The position numbers were made by a program, and so were the translations under genes. A model generated the notes under the pieces. That model saw only the letters and a list, made by a program, of their open reading frames with translations, did not search any database and had not been told where the DNA came from. A stretch of DNA of 64,000 nucleotides from Rhodoplanes sp. Z2-YC6860 (GTDB taxonomy: Bacteria > Pseudomonadota > Alphaproteobacteria > Rhizobiales > Xanthobacteraceae). The stretch is from positions 7,338,029 to 7,402,028 of the forward strand of contig NZ_CP007440.1 of assembly GCF_001579845.1 (NCBI RefSeq). The letters run 5' to 3'. Position 1 is the first letter of the stretch. Every line of letters begins with the position of its first letter. This document shows, piece by piece, positions 46,170 through 56,870 of this stretch.

Positions 46170-46751
46170 CTACCGGCGCGCAGGGGCGGGCTGGGGCGTA
46201 TCGGCATCTTGCGGCACCACCAGCGTGTAAACGAGGCAGGTGTCGGCGTGCACAAAGCCGCCGCTCTCGTAGAGCCTGCGCGCGGCATTGTTGTGATCCA
46301 CATTGAGGAAGACGAGCTGGGACCGCCGGCGTTGCGCTTCGGCGATGATCCCGGCCATCAACGCGCGGCCGACGCCCCGGCGGCGAAACTCCGGCTTCAC
46401 ATAGATCGACTGGATGTAGATCGGCACCGAAGGCCAGCCGGCCATGGGCTGCTCGTTGAAGATCGCCATTCCAACCGGATGACCGGCCAGTTCCGAGACG
46501 AGCGCAAGAAACCGCGACTCCGGGCCGAAGAAATCGCGCTCCCAGCGCGCAGGCGTATCATCGAAAAAGAAAGCCGCGTCCTCGGCCGCGGCCATCTGCG
46601 TCTTCATGCCGATGAGAAGCGGCACATCCGCAAGTCGGGCGGCGCGGACATCGACCGGCAATGACGGCCGTTCGCGCGATGAAAGCGAGGTTTGGGAATC
46701 GGGTGTGTGGCGAGCGGGCGACAACGACGAACTGACCGCGGAAACCGCCAT
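46170..46751 (-). CDS. GNAT-family acetyltransferase
   Basis: A 193-residue acetyltransferase. The ATG at 46751 has GGAGACG upstream; an in-frame start at 46805 is weaker. The core shows VDVRAARLADVPLLIGMK, IYIQSIYVKPEFRRRGVGRA as the acetyl-CoA loop, and LNVDHNNAARRLYESGGF. The first about 30 residues are Ser-rich and probably disordered. The substrate is unknown. Confidence 0.88.
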   Translation of the reverse strand: MAVSAVSSSLSPARHTPDSQTSLSSRERPSLPVDVRAARLADVPLLIGMKTQMAAAEDAAFFFDDTPARWERDFFGPESRFLALVSELAGHPVGMAIFNEQPMAGWPSVPIYIQSIYVKPEFRRRGVGRALMAGIIAEAQRRRSQLVFLNVDHNNAARRLYESGGFVHADTCLVYTLVVPQDADTPQPAPARR

Positions 46752-46869
46752 CGGACGTCTCCAGCGATGCCGCTGCATCGCAATGGTAGCCGTCGCCCTG
46801 TCCATCCGTATGGCAGGGCCCGGTTAAGAAACCGTGATGCGGAGTTTATGCCGCAGCGAGACAGCCGCG

Positions 46870-47835
46870 TCAGAACTTCATCAGGTCTTTTGCCACGGTG
46901 ATCGGACCCGTGAAGTTCTTCTTGGCTCCTTCCACGTATCGCGCGAAATCGTCATTCGGATTCGGCGACGGACTGAGATGCGTCATTACCACCGCCTTCA
47001 CCCCGGCCTTTGCGGCGAGCTTGCCGACCTCCTCGGGCGTGACGTGTTCCTCGTGCATGTGCCGGATCCAGCCTTCCTGCTCGGAGGGCGTCTTGGCCTG
47101 CCACGCGCCGGCCTTCTTCATCAGCGCGATGACATCTTCGGTCTCGGTGACTTCGGTGACCAGCAGGTCGACGCCTTTCGCAAGCTCCGCCACCGGCTCC
47201 GACCAGCCGGTGTCGCCGGTGAACAGGAACGAACGGCCCGGCGTGTCGAAGCGATAGGAGAATGATTTGTACTTGCCGTAAGGCGGCGTGCCGGGCTGGA
47301 AGTTGAAGTGCGTGTTCTCGACCACCGTGACCTTCACGTTGGCGTCCTGAAACACCACACCCGATGCGATGTCGTGGCCCTTGAAGGTGTCGGCCATCGG
47401 CCGTTTCTTGCCCTCGGCCCAGCGGATCTCGGCGTTCGGCGTGAGATATGCGAGCGCGCCCTTCACCAGCGCTTCGACGCCGCCGCCGTAGATGTCGACG
47501 GGCTCCGCGCGCTGATACTCCCACTGGCTCACCATCAGCGTGGCGAGGCCTGCAGTATGGTCGCTGTGCGGATGGGTGATGAAAATCTTGCCGACCTTAC
47601 GGAAATCATTGCCGGACTGCACCACCCGAGTCGTGACGCCGCCGCCCGCGTCGATCAGATAGAGCTCCCCGTTGACGACAAGGAGATTGGACGATTGCAT
47701 CCGATCGCCTCGCGGCAGCGGACCGCCGGCGGTGCCGAGCGTGATGAGTTGGGCTTGTGATGGCGGGGCGCCCTGCGCGATGGCGCTGGTGGCGAAGGCG
47801 AGCGAAGCCGTCAGCAGTCCGAGACATGCTTTCAT
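46870..47835 (-). CDS. Exported metallo-beta-lactamase-fold hydrolase
   Basis: A 321-residue periplasmic MBL-fold protein. The signal peptide is MKACLGLLTASLAFATSAIA; GGGAGG precedes the ATG. The fold resembles the RNase Z/arylsulfatase branch: ITLGTAGGPLP, YLIDAGGG, HPHSDHTAG, LFTGDTGWS and MTHLSPSP, giving a full two-metal site. Export argues against tRNA processing; an ester or sulfate substrate is more plausible. It is 70 bp downstream of SURF1. Confidence 0.9.
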   Translation of the reverse strand: MKACLGLLTASLAFATSAIAQGAPPSQAQLITLGTAGGPLPRGDRMQSSNLLVVNGELYLIDAGGGVTTRVVQSGNDFRKVGKIFITHPHSDHTAGLATLMVSQWEYQRAEPVDIYGGGVEALVKGALAYLTPNAEIRWAEGKKRPMADTFKGHDIASGVVFQDANVKVTVVENTHFNFQPGTPPYGKYKSFSYRFDTPGRSFLFTGDTGWSEPVAELAKGVDLLVTEVTETEDVIALMKKAGAWQAKTPSEQEGWIRHMHEEHVTPEEVGKLAAKAGVKAVVMTHLSPSPNPNDDFARYVEGAKKNFTGPITVAKDLMKF

Positions 47836-47905
47836 GTGATCCTCCCCATTTTTTAGGGAGCGTGCACCTTTCGCGGTGCGCTGTCACTACGCCCAAACGA
47901 GGCCC

Positions 47906-48658
47906 TCAGGACGAGGGCGGTGAGAGGTCAGCCTCCATCTCGCGCCGTCGCCAGGCCCAGATCGCGAACATGATCGCCGTCACGGCGGCAAGGCCGAACC
48001 AGGTGATGGCGTATTGCAGGTGCTCGTTGCGCAGCAGCACCTTGAGCACGGATGGATGCGGCACGCCGCCGGGCGGCACCGGGTCCTCCATCTCGATGTA
48101 GAACGGCGCGACCTTGCCCCAGCCCTGCGCCTGCGCCATCGCGAGATGATCGCGCGCGTACCAGGTGCCTGCACTGTCGCGACCCGGCGTGAACCACGAG
48201 GGCTGTTCGGGCCAGCGCAGGACGCCGACGATCTCCTGAGTGCTTGCTTCGGCTGGCGGGTAGTTCTTGTCCGGCGTGAAGCCGCGGTTGATGACGATGG
48301 TCCCGCCGCCCGACAGCTTCGCCGGGCTGAACACGAAGAAGCCCTGCCCCTTCACGTCATCACGGATTTGCGAACCGCTGGTGTAGACCAGCGCATCCTG
48401 CGCTTTGCCTTGCGCGTTCTGGAATTGCACGTTCAGGCGCACGCGGCGGAATTCCGCGTTGCCGGCATCGAGCCCGCCCCAATCGGCCGGGCCCGGCAAC
48501 TCGGCCGGCTGCGCCTCGAGCCGCCGTGTCAGCATGTCGATCAGGCCTTCCTTCCAGGCTTTGCGCTCGATCTGCCAGGTGCCGAGGCCGATGAACACCA
48601 CGAGCGCGGCAAGCGTCATGACGGCGGGAATCAACAAGCCCCTGCGCTTTTCCAGCAC
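47906..48658 (-). CDS. SURF1 family cytochrome oxidase assembly protein
   Basis: A 250-residue inner-membrane protein that helps haem a insertion into subunit I. The N-terminal helix ends in the hallmark GLGTWQ; IVINRGFTP is in the middle; the second helix is ITWFGLAAVTAIMFAIWAW. The start is GTG with AGAGGA upstream. It is the last gene of the cta operon, separated from DUF983 by a 30-bp repeat array. Confidence 0.94.
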   Translation of the reverse strand: MLEKRRGLLIPAVMTLAALVVFIGLGTWQIERKAWKEGLIDMLTRRLEAQPAELPGPADWGGLDAGNAEFRRVRLNVQFQNAQGKAQDALVYTSGSQIRDDVKGQGFFVFSPAKLSGGGTIVINRGFTPDKNYPPAEASTQEIVGVLRWPEQPSWFTPGRDSAGTWYARDHLAMAQAQGWGKVAPFYIEMEDPVPPGGVPHPSVLKVLLRNEHLQYAITWFGLAAVTAIMFAIWAWRRREMEADLSPPSS

Positions 48659-48678
48659 GCTTAGGATTCCTCTTACAT

Positions 48679-48798
48679 AAGACGGCCGTAAACGGCCTTT
48701 CGTTACACAAGACGGCCGTGAACGGCCTTTCGTTACTCAAGACGGCCGTGGACAGCCTTTGCTGCTCAAGGACTGCCGTCACCGGCCTTTCGTTCCAG
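48679..48798. repeat. Four tandem 30-bp units between DUF983 and SURF1
   Basis: Units begin at 48679, 48709, 48739 and 48768. The consensus (plus strand) is AAGACGGCCGTNNACGGCC followed by TTTCGTTACNC. Units 1 and 2 are nearly identical, 3 and 4 diverged. Each of the first two contains a perfect GGCCGT/ACGGCC hairpin with a 2 nt loop. The fourth unit covers the last codons and stop of DUF983. The array ends about 20 bp before the SURF1 start. Confidence 0.85.
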
Positions 48799-49161
48799 GC
48801 GCCCCTCAGCGGCCTTGTTCCAAAATTGCAGGGCGATGAGCAGACCTTTGAGCGCGCGCAACGGCCATAATGTGGTGACGAGGATCAACGGTCCCCAGAG
48901 CACCGCATGCACCCAGAACGGCGGCGCGTATTTGAACTCGACGACCAGCGCGCAGGTGACCACGACGAAGCCCGCGAACAGCACCACGAACACCGCAGGC
49001 CCGTCGCCGGCGTCGATGAACGCATAGTCGAGCCCGCAGGCATCGCATGACGGCTTCAGCGTCAGAAAGCCCTGGAACAGCTTGCCCTTGCCGCAGCGCG
49101 GACAGCGGCAGGCCAGGCCGCTGAGCATCGTCTGAATTTGTGAGCGATCGAATTCGGCCAT
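48766..49161 (-). CDS. DUF983 family protein
   Basis: A 131-residue membrane protein. The ATG at 49161 has GGAGG upstream. A zinc-ribbon start (CRCPRCGKGKLFQGFLTLKP and SCDACGLDY) leads to two helices (AVFVVLFAGFVVVTCALVV and HAVLWGPLILVTTLWPL). DUF983 proteins often sit in cytochrome oxidase operons and are presumed to be assembly factors. Its C-terminus ERKAGDGSP is encoded by the first unit of the repeat array. Confidence 0.9.
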   Translation of the reverse strand: MAEFDRSQIQTMLSGLACRCPRCGKGKLFQGFLTLKPSCDACGLDYAFIDAGDGPAVFVVLFAGFVVVTCALVVEFKYAPPFWVHAVLWGPLILVTTLWPLRALKGLLIALQFWNKAAEGRLERKAGDGSP

Positions 49162-49179
49162 CCGCAAACCTCCAAAAGA

Positions 49180-49209
49180 CAAAGGGGCAGCTTGTGAGCC
49201 GCCCCTTTG
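49180..49209 (-). promoter_or_regulatory. Hairpin between ctaE and DUF983
   Basis: CAAAGGGGC (49180-49188) and GCCCCTTTG (49201-49209) form a perfect 9 bp stem. On the minus strand it is followed by TCTTTT, so it may be a partial terminator that lowers expression of DUF983 and SURF1 relative to the structural subunits. Confidence 0.55.
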
Positions 49210-49231
49210 CATTCGATTGACGGCAACCGCG

Positions 49232-50104
49232 TCAGTGATGCGCGAGCGGCGTGCCGGCGCCCCAGACGTAGATGCAGGCGAACAGGAACAGCCAGACCAC
49301 GTCGACGAAGTGCCAGTACCAGGCGGCGAACTCGAAGCCGAGATGCTGCGTCGGGGTGAAGTGGCCGCGATAGGCGCGGATCAGGCAGACGATCAGGAAC
49401 GTGGTGCCGATCAGCACGTGGGCGCCGTGGAAGCCGGTCGCCATGAAGAAGGTCGCGCCGTAGATGTGGCCCGAATAGGTGAAGGCGGCGTGCATGTACT
49501 CGTAGGCCTGCACGCAGGTGAAGGTGGCGCCGAGGATGACGGTGAGCCACAGGCCGTTGACCAGGCCCTTGCGGTCGTTGTGCAGGAGCGCGTGGTGCGC
49601 CCAGGTCACCGTCGTGCCCGAGGTGAGCAGGATCAGGGTGTTGAGCAGCGGCAGGTGCCACGGATCGAAGGTGCCGCGGAACGAGGTGTGGTCGGGGCTG
49701 GGCGCCGGCGGCCAGACATGGCCAAGCAGGTCGCCGCGCAGGATCTGATGGGTGTCGGCCGGGAACAGCGCGACGTTGAAGTAGGCCCAGAACCAGGCGA
49801 CGAAGAACATCACCTCGGAGGCGATGAACAGGATCATGCCGTAGCGGTGCGAGATCTGCACCACGCGGGTGTGGAAGCCCTCGTGCTCGGCCTCCTTGAT
49901 CACGTCACCCCACCAGGCGCCCATGGTGTAGAGCACGCCGATCGCGCCCACGCCGAACACGAACGGCGCGAACTCGTACATGTGGTGCATCCAGCCGATG
50001 GCACCGACCGCCATGATGAAGGCCGAGATCGAGCCGATCGCCGGCCACGGGCTCGGATTGACCAGATGATAGTCGTGTTGCGGTTCGGTGTGGGCGTCGG
50101 CCAT
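49232..50104 (-). CDS. ctaE: Cytochrome c oxidase subunit III
   Basis: A 290-residue integral membrane subunit of aa3 oxidase. Seven helices are visible, with the signature regions [30 protein letters not shown] and the C-terminal [17 protein letters not shown]. Full length for alphaproteobacteria. It lies 56 bp after ctaG. Confidence 0.97.
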   Translation of the reverse strand: MADAHTEPQHDYHLVNPSPWPAIGSISAFIMAVGAIGWMHHMYEFAPFVFGVGAIGVLYTMGAWWGDVIKEAEHEGFHTRVVQISHRYGMILFIASEVMFFVAWFWAYFNVALFPADTHQILRGDLLGHVWPPAPSPDHTSFRGTFDPWHLPLLNTLILLTSGTTVTWAHHALLHNDRKGLVNGLWLTVILGATFTCVQAYEYMHAAFTYSGHIYGATFFMATGFHGAHVLIGTTFLIVCLIRAYRGHFTPTQHLGFEFAAWYWHFVDVVWLFLFACIYVWGAGTPLAHH

Positions 50105-50160
50105 TTCGGTCTCCGTTCAATCCTCGTCTCGTGTCGCCGGCTTCATCCGTCCGGCCGGCT

Positions 50161-50760
50161 TTAGCTCTTCGGCCGCGCGGGCGGCGCGCCGTCCGCCACC
50201 GGCCGCAGCGGCTCGCGCTGCTGGAAGAAGGTGTAGGACAGCGTAATAGTGTTGGTGTCGGCGTTCTCGTTGTCCTTGAGCATCTCAGGATCGACGTAGA
50301 ACACGACGGCCATCTCCCGCTTCTCACCGCCCTTCAGGGTCTGCTCGGTGAAGCAGAAGCAATTGATCTTCTGGAAGTAGGACCCCATCGTCAGCGGCGT
50401 GACGTTGTAGGCCGCCGACGCGGTGATCTGACGCGCGGTCTCGTTGACCGCGAGGTAGTGGACGGTGACGACCTCGCCGATCCGCACCTCGATCGAGCGC
50501 TGCTCCGGCTCGAAGCGCCAGGCGAGGCCGGGGCCGACATTGGCGTCGAAGCGCACCGTGATCTTGCGATCGGAGACGGTGCTGGGAATGCTGGTCGCGA
50601 CCTGGGTCGTGCCATTGAAGCCGGTGACCCTGCAGAACCAGTTGTAGAACGGCACCGCCGCGTAGGCTGCCCCGACCATAGCGGCCACGCACAGCCCGCA
50701 GGCCATGGCGACGATCTTGTCGCGGCGGCGAAGCGGTTGGGTGGGTTCGTTCGGGGTCAT
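50161..50760 (-). CDS. ctaG: Cytochrome c oxidase assembly protein CtaG/Cox11
   Basis: A 199-residue protein that delivers copper to the CuB site. One N-terminal helix ([20 protein letters not shown]) is followed by a periplasmic domain. The copper-binding NCFCFTEQ motif is intact, and [13 protein letters not shown] is typical. It starts 7 bp after the coxF-like gene. Confidence 0.95.
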   Translation of the reverse strand: MTPNEPTQPLRRRDKIVAMACGLCVAAMVGAAYAAVPFYNWFCRVTGFNGTTQVATSIPSTVSDRKITVRFDANVGPGLAWRFEPEQRSIEVRIGEVVTVHYLAVNETARQITASAAYNVTPLTMGSYFQKINCFCFTEQTLKGGEKREMAVVFYVDPEMLKDNENADTNTITLSYTFFQQREPLRPVADGAPPARPKS

Positions 50761-50767
50761 TGCAATC

Positions 50768-50944
50768 TCAAAGTGGCCGAATCAGAACGGCCGGCCCTTT
50801 GACCAGGGTCACCGCCCAAATCAAGACAACAAACGCGCCAAGGGCGAGCGCGATGGCGATCGAGCGCGCGCGACGGCGACGCAGTTGCTCCTCGGTGAGA
50901 ACGATGCCCGGCTCGTTCGGCTTTTCATCCATCGCCACACTCAT
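50768..50944 (-). CDS. Small CoxF-like cytochrome oxidase operon protein
   Basis: A 58-residue single-helix protein between ctaB and ctaG. It starts [20 protein letters not shown], has a basic run LRRRRARS and one helix [19 protein letters not shown]. The ATG overlaps the ctaB stop (ATGA). Position and shape match the small CoxF gene found at this place in relatives; its role in assembly is not firm. Confidence 0.82.
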   Translation of the reverse strand: MSVAMDEKPNEPGIVLTEEQLRRRRARSIAIALALGAFVVLIWAVTLVKGPAVLIRPL

Positions 50945-51909
50945 GCGAAGACCCGGCCGAAGGGCAATCCGAACTGCGAACCGCCGATACTGTGTTCGAC
51001 CAGAAGGATCAGGAACAGCGCGAACAGGTAGAGAATCGAAAAAGCGAACAGCTGCTTCGCAGTCCTGTGCGAAGGCTTCTGGCAGAGCCGCAGCGCGAGA
51101 GCGATCATCATCACGCCGCCCGCGATGGCGGCGAGTCCGTAGGACAGGCCGGCGTAGCCGAACAGCCAGGGCAGCGCCCCGACCGGAGCGAGCAGCACCG
51201 AATAGAGCAGAATCTGGCGGCGGGTCTCTGCCGCACCGGCGACCACGGGCATCATCGGAATGCCGGCGCGCTTGTATTCATCGACGCTGTAGAGCGAAAG
51301 CGCCCAGAAGTGCGGCGGCGTCCAGACGAAGATCACGAGAAAGAGGAGGAACGACTCAAAGCCGATGCCGCCGGTCGCAGCCGCCCAGCCGACCATCGGC
51401 GGAAACGCGCCGGCCGCGCCGCCGATGACGATGTTCTGCGGCGTCGCGGGCTTGAGCCACATCGTATAGACCACGGCATAGAAGAAGATGGTGAAGGCGA
51501 GCGCGCCAGCCGCGACCCAATTGATCATCAAGCCGAGGAAAACGACCGAGAAGCCGGCCAGCACGATTCCGAAAGAGAGCGCTTCGCCGCGGGTGACGCG
51601 GCCGGCCGGGATGGGGCGCTGCTGGGTGCGCTTCATCACCGCGTCGATGTCGGCCTCGTACCACATGTTGAGGGCGCCCGCGGCTCCCGCGCCCACCGCG
51701 ATGCAGAGCAGCGCGAAGAAGCCGAGCACCGGATGCAGATGCACCGGCGCCACCACCATGCCGACCAGCGCCGTGAACACGACCAGCGACATCACCCGCG
51801 GCTTCAGCAGAGCGAGGTAGTCCCCAACGTCGGCCATGCTCGGCTCGGCGTGAGAAACCTCGCTCGTCAGCGAAGGCGCGAGTGTTGCGCTGTCGGTCGT
51901 GAACGACAT
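50941..51909 (-). CDS. ctaB: Protohaem IX farnesyltransferase
   Basis: Makes haem O, the precursor of haem A, from protohaem and farnesyl diphosphate. The 322-residue UbiA-type membrane enzyme has the Asp-rich motif [15 protein letters not shown] and the second motif [12 protein letters not shown]. About eight to nine helices. It follows ctaD after 22 bp and is coupled to the coxF-like gene. Confidence 0.97.
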   Translation of the reverse strand: MSFTTDSATLAPSLTSEVSHAEPSMADVGDYLALLKPRVMSLVVFTALVGMVVAPVHLHPVLGFFALLCIAVGAGAAGALNMWYEADIDAVMKRTQQRPIPAGRVTRGEALSFGIVLAGFSVVFLGLMINWVAAGALAFTIFFYAVVYTMWLKPATPQNIVIGGAAGAFPPMVGWAAATGGIGFESFLLFLVIFVWTPPHFWALSLYSVDEYKRAGIPMMPVVAGAAETRRQILLYSVLLAPVGALPWLFGYAGLSYGLAAIAGGVMMIALALRLCQKPSHRTAKQLFAFSILYLFALFLILLVEHSIGGSQFGLPFGRVFA

Positions 51910-51931
51910 CAGCTGGCCTTACTCGATCCCG

Positions 51932-53590
<1,659 letters not shown>

Positions 53591-53628
53591 CTATGTCGTC
53601 TTCTTCGCAACGCTCGTTGCCGCTGCGA

Positions 53629-54477
53629 CTATTTGGCCGCAACCTGGTTCGGCGACCGCACGCCGTCGATCGCGGCATACTTCTTCTTCGCCTGATCGAG
53701 CCAGGTGGCGTAGTCCTTCTCGCTGACGACCCGAACCTGGATCGGCATGAAGGCGTGGTCCTTGCCGCACAGCTCCGAGCACTGGCCGTAGTACACACCC
53801 TCGCGGGTCGCCTTGAACCATGTCTCGTTCAGCCGGCCCGGAATGGCGTCGATCTTGATGCCGAATGACGGCACCGCAAAGGCGTGAATCACGTCGGCGC
53901 CGATCACCTGGACGCGGACGATCTTGTTCACCGGAACCACGATCTCGTTGTCGACCGCGAGCAGCCGCGGCTGCTCGCACTTGGTGCGCGCCTGATCGCA
54001 GGCCAGCAGCGAATCGAACTCGAAGTTGCTGTCCGGATAGGCGTAGCTCCAGTACCACTGCTTGCCGGTCGCCTTGATGGTGAGATCCGACTGCGGGATC
54101 GTGGTCTGCAGGAACAGGAGCTTGAACGACGGCACCGCGATGCAGACCAGAATGATGACCGGGAGCAGCGTCCAGGCCACTTCGAGCAGCGTATTGTGGG
54201 TGGTGCGCGACGGGCTCGGGTTGGCCTTCGCGTTGAAGCGGAAGATGCAGATCAGGAGCAGCGCCAGGACGAACAGCGTGATCAGGGTGATGATCACCAG
54301 CAGCCAGTTGTGGAACCAGGTGACGTATTCCATCACGGGTGTGACGGCTTCCTGAAAGGTCGTCTCCCACGGGGACGGCTGACCGGCAGCGGCGAAGGCC
54401 GTATCGCCGATTGCAAGTCCGGCCACCATCACAGCCGCGAGCGCGGCCAACCGCTTAAGCACCAGCATCGTCGTCAT
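53629..54477 (-). CDS. ctaC: Cytochrome c oxidase subunit II
   Basis: The CuA-carrying subunit, 282 residues. A signal-like helix, two membrane helices and a periplasmic cupredoxin domain are visible. CuA ligands lie in YYGQCSELCGKDHAFMPI, with a His in DVIHAFAVPSFG. WYWSYAYPDS is the conserved aromatic electron-entry region. GAAGGAG precedes the ATG. It is the first gene of the cta operon. Confidence 0.97.
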   Translation of the reverse strand: MTTMLVLKRLAALAAVMVAGLAIGDTAFAAAGQPSPWETTFQEAVTPVMEYVTWFHNWLLVIITLITLFVLALLLICIFRFNAKANPSPSRTTHNTLLEVAWTLLPVIILVCIAVPSFKLLFLQTTIPQSDLTIKATGKQWYWSYAYPDSNFEFDSLLACDQARTKCEQPRLLAVDNEIVVPVNKIVRVQVIGADVIHAFAVPSFGIKIDAIPGRLNETWFKATREGVYYGQCSELCGKDHAFMPIQVRVVSEKDYATWLDQAKKKYAAIDGVRSPNQVAAK

Positions 54478-54900
54478 TGCTCCTTCGACGAAATCGTCGT
54501 GACGCGTCCTTGCCGCACCGGGAGGCCTCTTTGCAGATCAAGACCCGCTCCCGAGGACGGCGCCCAGATGGGCAGCGCGGCTCGGCGGCGGTGCGGCGGG
54601 AGGGGGTTTCCCGGGCTTCTCAAACCATAATTCCGGCGCAGTCGCAATGTGCCTGGACGCCGGTCGGGCGCGACTTTCTGGATATTTCGCATATGTGACG
54701 ATCCGGTCGCTGAACCCTTGCAAGTCCAGTGCTTTGCGGGGTCAGAACAGCACCCCGAAACAGCGTCCGGGCGACGGCCTTGTGCACATCGGCGCTCACG
54801 AGGACGTACGGCCGGTAGCTCAACCCGGCACAGCGATGGTATCCAGGTTCCGGCGATTCGAAGGCAGCGCCCCGAAGTTGCAACCTCTGAGAACAGAATT
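54478..54900. other. Divergent intergenic region between ctaC and the IalB gene
   Basis: No gene is supported. The several open frames here are low-complexity shadows. A stretch at about 54814 (GCCGGTAGCTCA) looks like a tRNA 5' end but does not fold. Promoters for ctaC and the IalB gene must lie here, but no box pair is clear enough to place. Confidence 0.5.
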
Positions 54901-55413
54901 ATGGGCAAAATCGGCCAAGGCTTAGTTCGGCTGCTTCCAATCGTGGCCCTGGTGGCGCTCTGGCCCGCCGGGCCCGCATTCGCCCAGGGCTCGGTCAAGT
55001 CGATCCACAACGACTGGCAGGTCCGGTGCGACACTCCGCCCGGCGCCCAGGGCGAACAATGCGCCCTGATCCAGAGCGTCACGGCGGAAGACCGGCCCAA
55101 TATCGGCCTCACCGTCATCGTGCTGAAGACCGCGGACAAGAAAACCCGGCTGATGCGGGTGATCGCCCCGCCGGGCGTGCTGCTGCCGTCGGGCCTGGGG
55201 CTGAAAATCGACAATGCCGAGGTCGGCCGTGCCGGCTTCGTGCGCTGTGTGCCCAACGGCTGCGTTGCCGAAGTGATCATGGACGACACCCTGATCGGCA
55301 AGCTGCGCAGTGGGCAACAGGCCACCTTCATCATCTTCCAGACGCCGGAGGAAGGCATCGGCTTTCCGATCAGCCTGAAGGGCTTCGGCGAGGGCTTTGA
55401 CAAACTGCCCTGA
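54901..55413 (+). CDS. Invasion-associated locus B (IalB) family protein
   Basis: A 170-residue exported protein. The ATG at 54901 starts a signal peptide (LVRLLPIVALVALWPAGPAFA); longer in-frame starts are noncoding in character. The IalB fold shows IHNDWQVRCDTPP, NIGLTVIVLKTADKKTRLMR and FVRCVPNGCVAEVIMDD. The family is named for Bartonella invasion but is general in alphaproteobacteria. The location upstream of and divergent from ctaC is commonly seen. Confidence 0.9.
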   Translation: MGKIGQGLVRLLPIVALVALWPAGPAFAQGSVKSIHNDWQVRCDTPPGAQGEQCALIQSVTAEDRPNIGLTVIVLKTADKKTRLMRVIAPPGVLLPSGLGLKIDNAEVGRAGFVRCVPNGCVAEVIMDDTLIGKLRSGQQATFIIFQTPEEGIGFPISLKGFGEGFDKLP

Positions 55414-55470
55414 GGCTTCCGATCATCGGCCCCGGCCAATCGAGCCAGAAATCGAGCAAGGGGCTTGGAA

Positions 55471-56382
55471 GTGAACATCGGATTTATCGGCCTGGGGGCC
55501 ATGGGCGAGCTGATCGTCCCGAGGCTGATGGCGGCCGGACACACGGTCACCGGCTGGAATCGGTCGCGCGGCAAGGCCGAGGCCTTGATCGCAGCCGGGA
55601 TGAAATGGGGCGACACGACCAAGGCCGTGGCCGCCACATCCGAGATCGTGTTCTCGATCGTGACCGATTCGGCGGCCGTCAAAGCCGTGGCGCTCGGGCC
55701 TGACGGCATCGTGGCCGGCCTGCGCCAGGGCGGCATCTATATCGACATGAGCACGATCGAGCCCGACGCAAGCCGGGAGGTCGCGGCGCAATTCGCCAAG
55801 GCCGGCTCGATCATGCTCGACGGCCCGCTGTCGGGCAGCCCCGTGACCGTGAAGGCCGGTCAGGCCTCAGTCATGATCGGCGGCGACGAGGCGGCGTTCG
55901 AGCGGGCCAAGCCGGTGCTGCTCGCGATCGGCCCCAAGGTCACGCGGATCGGCGGCAACGGCCTCGCCTGCCAGATGAAGATCGCGGTCAATCTGCTGCT
56001 GATGGTCGAGGTGATCTGCTTCGGCGAAGCGGTGGCGCTCGCCGAGAAGGGCGGCGTCGGGCGCGAGGTTGCGGTGGATGCGATCCTCAAAAGCGTCGCG
56101 GCGTCGCCGGTGCTCGGCTATCGAGGCCCGTTCATCATCGACGGCAGGATGCCGGCGGTGCCGCTCGCCGATGTGACGCTGCAGCAGAAGGACATGATGC
56201 TCGCGCTCAACCTCGGCCGAAAGCTCGGCAGCCCGGTGCCGCTCGCGGCCGCCGCCAACGAGATGATGAACGCCTGCCGCGGGCTCGGCATCGACGCCAA
56301 CGATTTCGTGGTGGCGCACCAGGTGTACCGCCGGCTGGGTGGTCAAGAATCTGGTGGACAGGATTCTGGAGGACAAGCGTGA
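55471..56382 (+). CDS. NAD(P)-dependent beta-hydroxyacid dehydrogenase (HIBADH family)
   Basis: A 303-residue soluble dehydrogenase. The Rossmann motif IGFIGLGAMGELIV opens the protein; DGPLSGSPVTVKAG is the substrate loop, and the catalytic Lys lies in NGLACQMKIAVNLLL. I favour GTG at 55471 because AAGGGG lies seven bases upstream; a TTG six bases earlier is possible. Family members oxidise 3-hydroxyisobutyrate, tartronate or similar acids. First gene of a coupled three-gene operon. Confidence 0.9.
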   Translation: MNIGFIGLGAMGELIVPRLMAAGHTVTGWNRSRGKAEALIAAGMKWGDTTKAVAATSEIVFSIVTDSAAVKAVALGPDGIVAGLRQGGIYIDMSTIEPDASREVAAQFAKAGSIMLDGPLSGSPVTVKAGQASVMIGGDEAAFERAKPVLLAIGPKVTRIGGNGLACQMKIAVNLLLMVEVICFGEAVALAEKGGVGREVAVDAILKSVAASPVLGYRGPFIIDGRMPAVPLADVTLQQKDMMLALNLGRKLGSPVPLAAAANEMMNACRGLGIDANDFVVAHQVYRRLGGQESGGQDSGGQA

Positions 56383-56870
56383 CGACAGGCAAAGGCGAAA
56401 AGATCGGCTCCGCACTGGCCAAAGCCGTGAAGGCCGCGACCGGCATCACGGCGGCGACCTTCGGCGGCAAGATGTTCCGCACCAACATCCGCGACGTGCC
56501 GAAGGTCGAAGGCCTGAAGCGCGACGACGGCTGGATCGACATGCAGGTGCAATTTTTGATCGATAAGAGGTCTGCCGGCGCCGGTCACGTGGTCGGCTGG
56601 ACCGTGCTCAAGCCCGGCGCGAGCCACGAGCAGCACCTGCATCGCAACTGCGACGAGTTCTTCATCGTGCTGAAGGGTCACGGCCACATCATCACCGACA
56701 AGGGGCTGGAGCCGTCCGGCGAAGGCGACGTGGTCTATTCGCCGCGCGGCGTCTGGCACGGCTTCAACAACACCTCGAACGAGGAGGTGGTGCTGGTCTG
56801 GGGCTGGATGGGCGCAGGCTCGATCGAGGACTCCGGCTACGAGAATCCGCCCGGAGGACACAAGCCGTAA
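56379..56870 (+). CDS. Cupin-domain protein
   Basis: A 163-residue protein with one cupin fold. Metal ligands are visible in GASHEQHLHRNCDEFFIVLKG and YSPRGVWHGFNN, the two cupin motifs. The GTG start overlaps the previous stop (GTGA). It may be an isomerase, a dioxygenase or a non-enzymatic sensor; the operon suggests a step in breakdown of a hydroxy or keto acid. Confidence 0.86.
   Translation: MTTGKGEKIGSALAKAVKAATGITAATFGGKMFRTNIRDVPKVEGLKRDDGWIDMQVQFLIDKRSAGAGHVVGWTVLKPGASHEQHLHRNCDEFFIVLKGHGHIITDKGLEPSGEGDVVYSPRGVWHGFNNTSNEEVVLVWGWMGAGSIEDSGYENPPGGHKP

Noticed and set aside
48679-48798. Possible CRISPR array
   Set aside because: The units are contiguous with no spacers, and they overlap a coding end; no cas genes are present.
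54810-54880. tRNA-like sequence (GCCGGTAGCTCA...ATTCGAAG)
   Set aside because: The T loop does not fit the consensus and acceptor and T stems do not pair.
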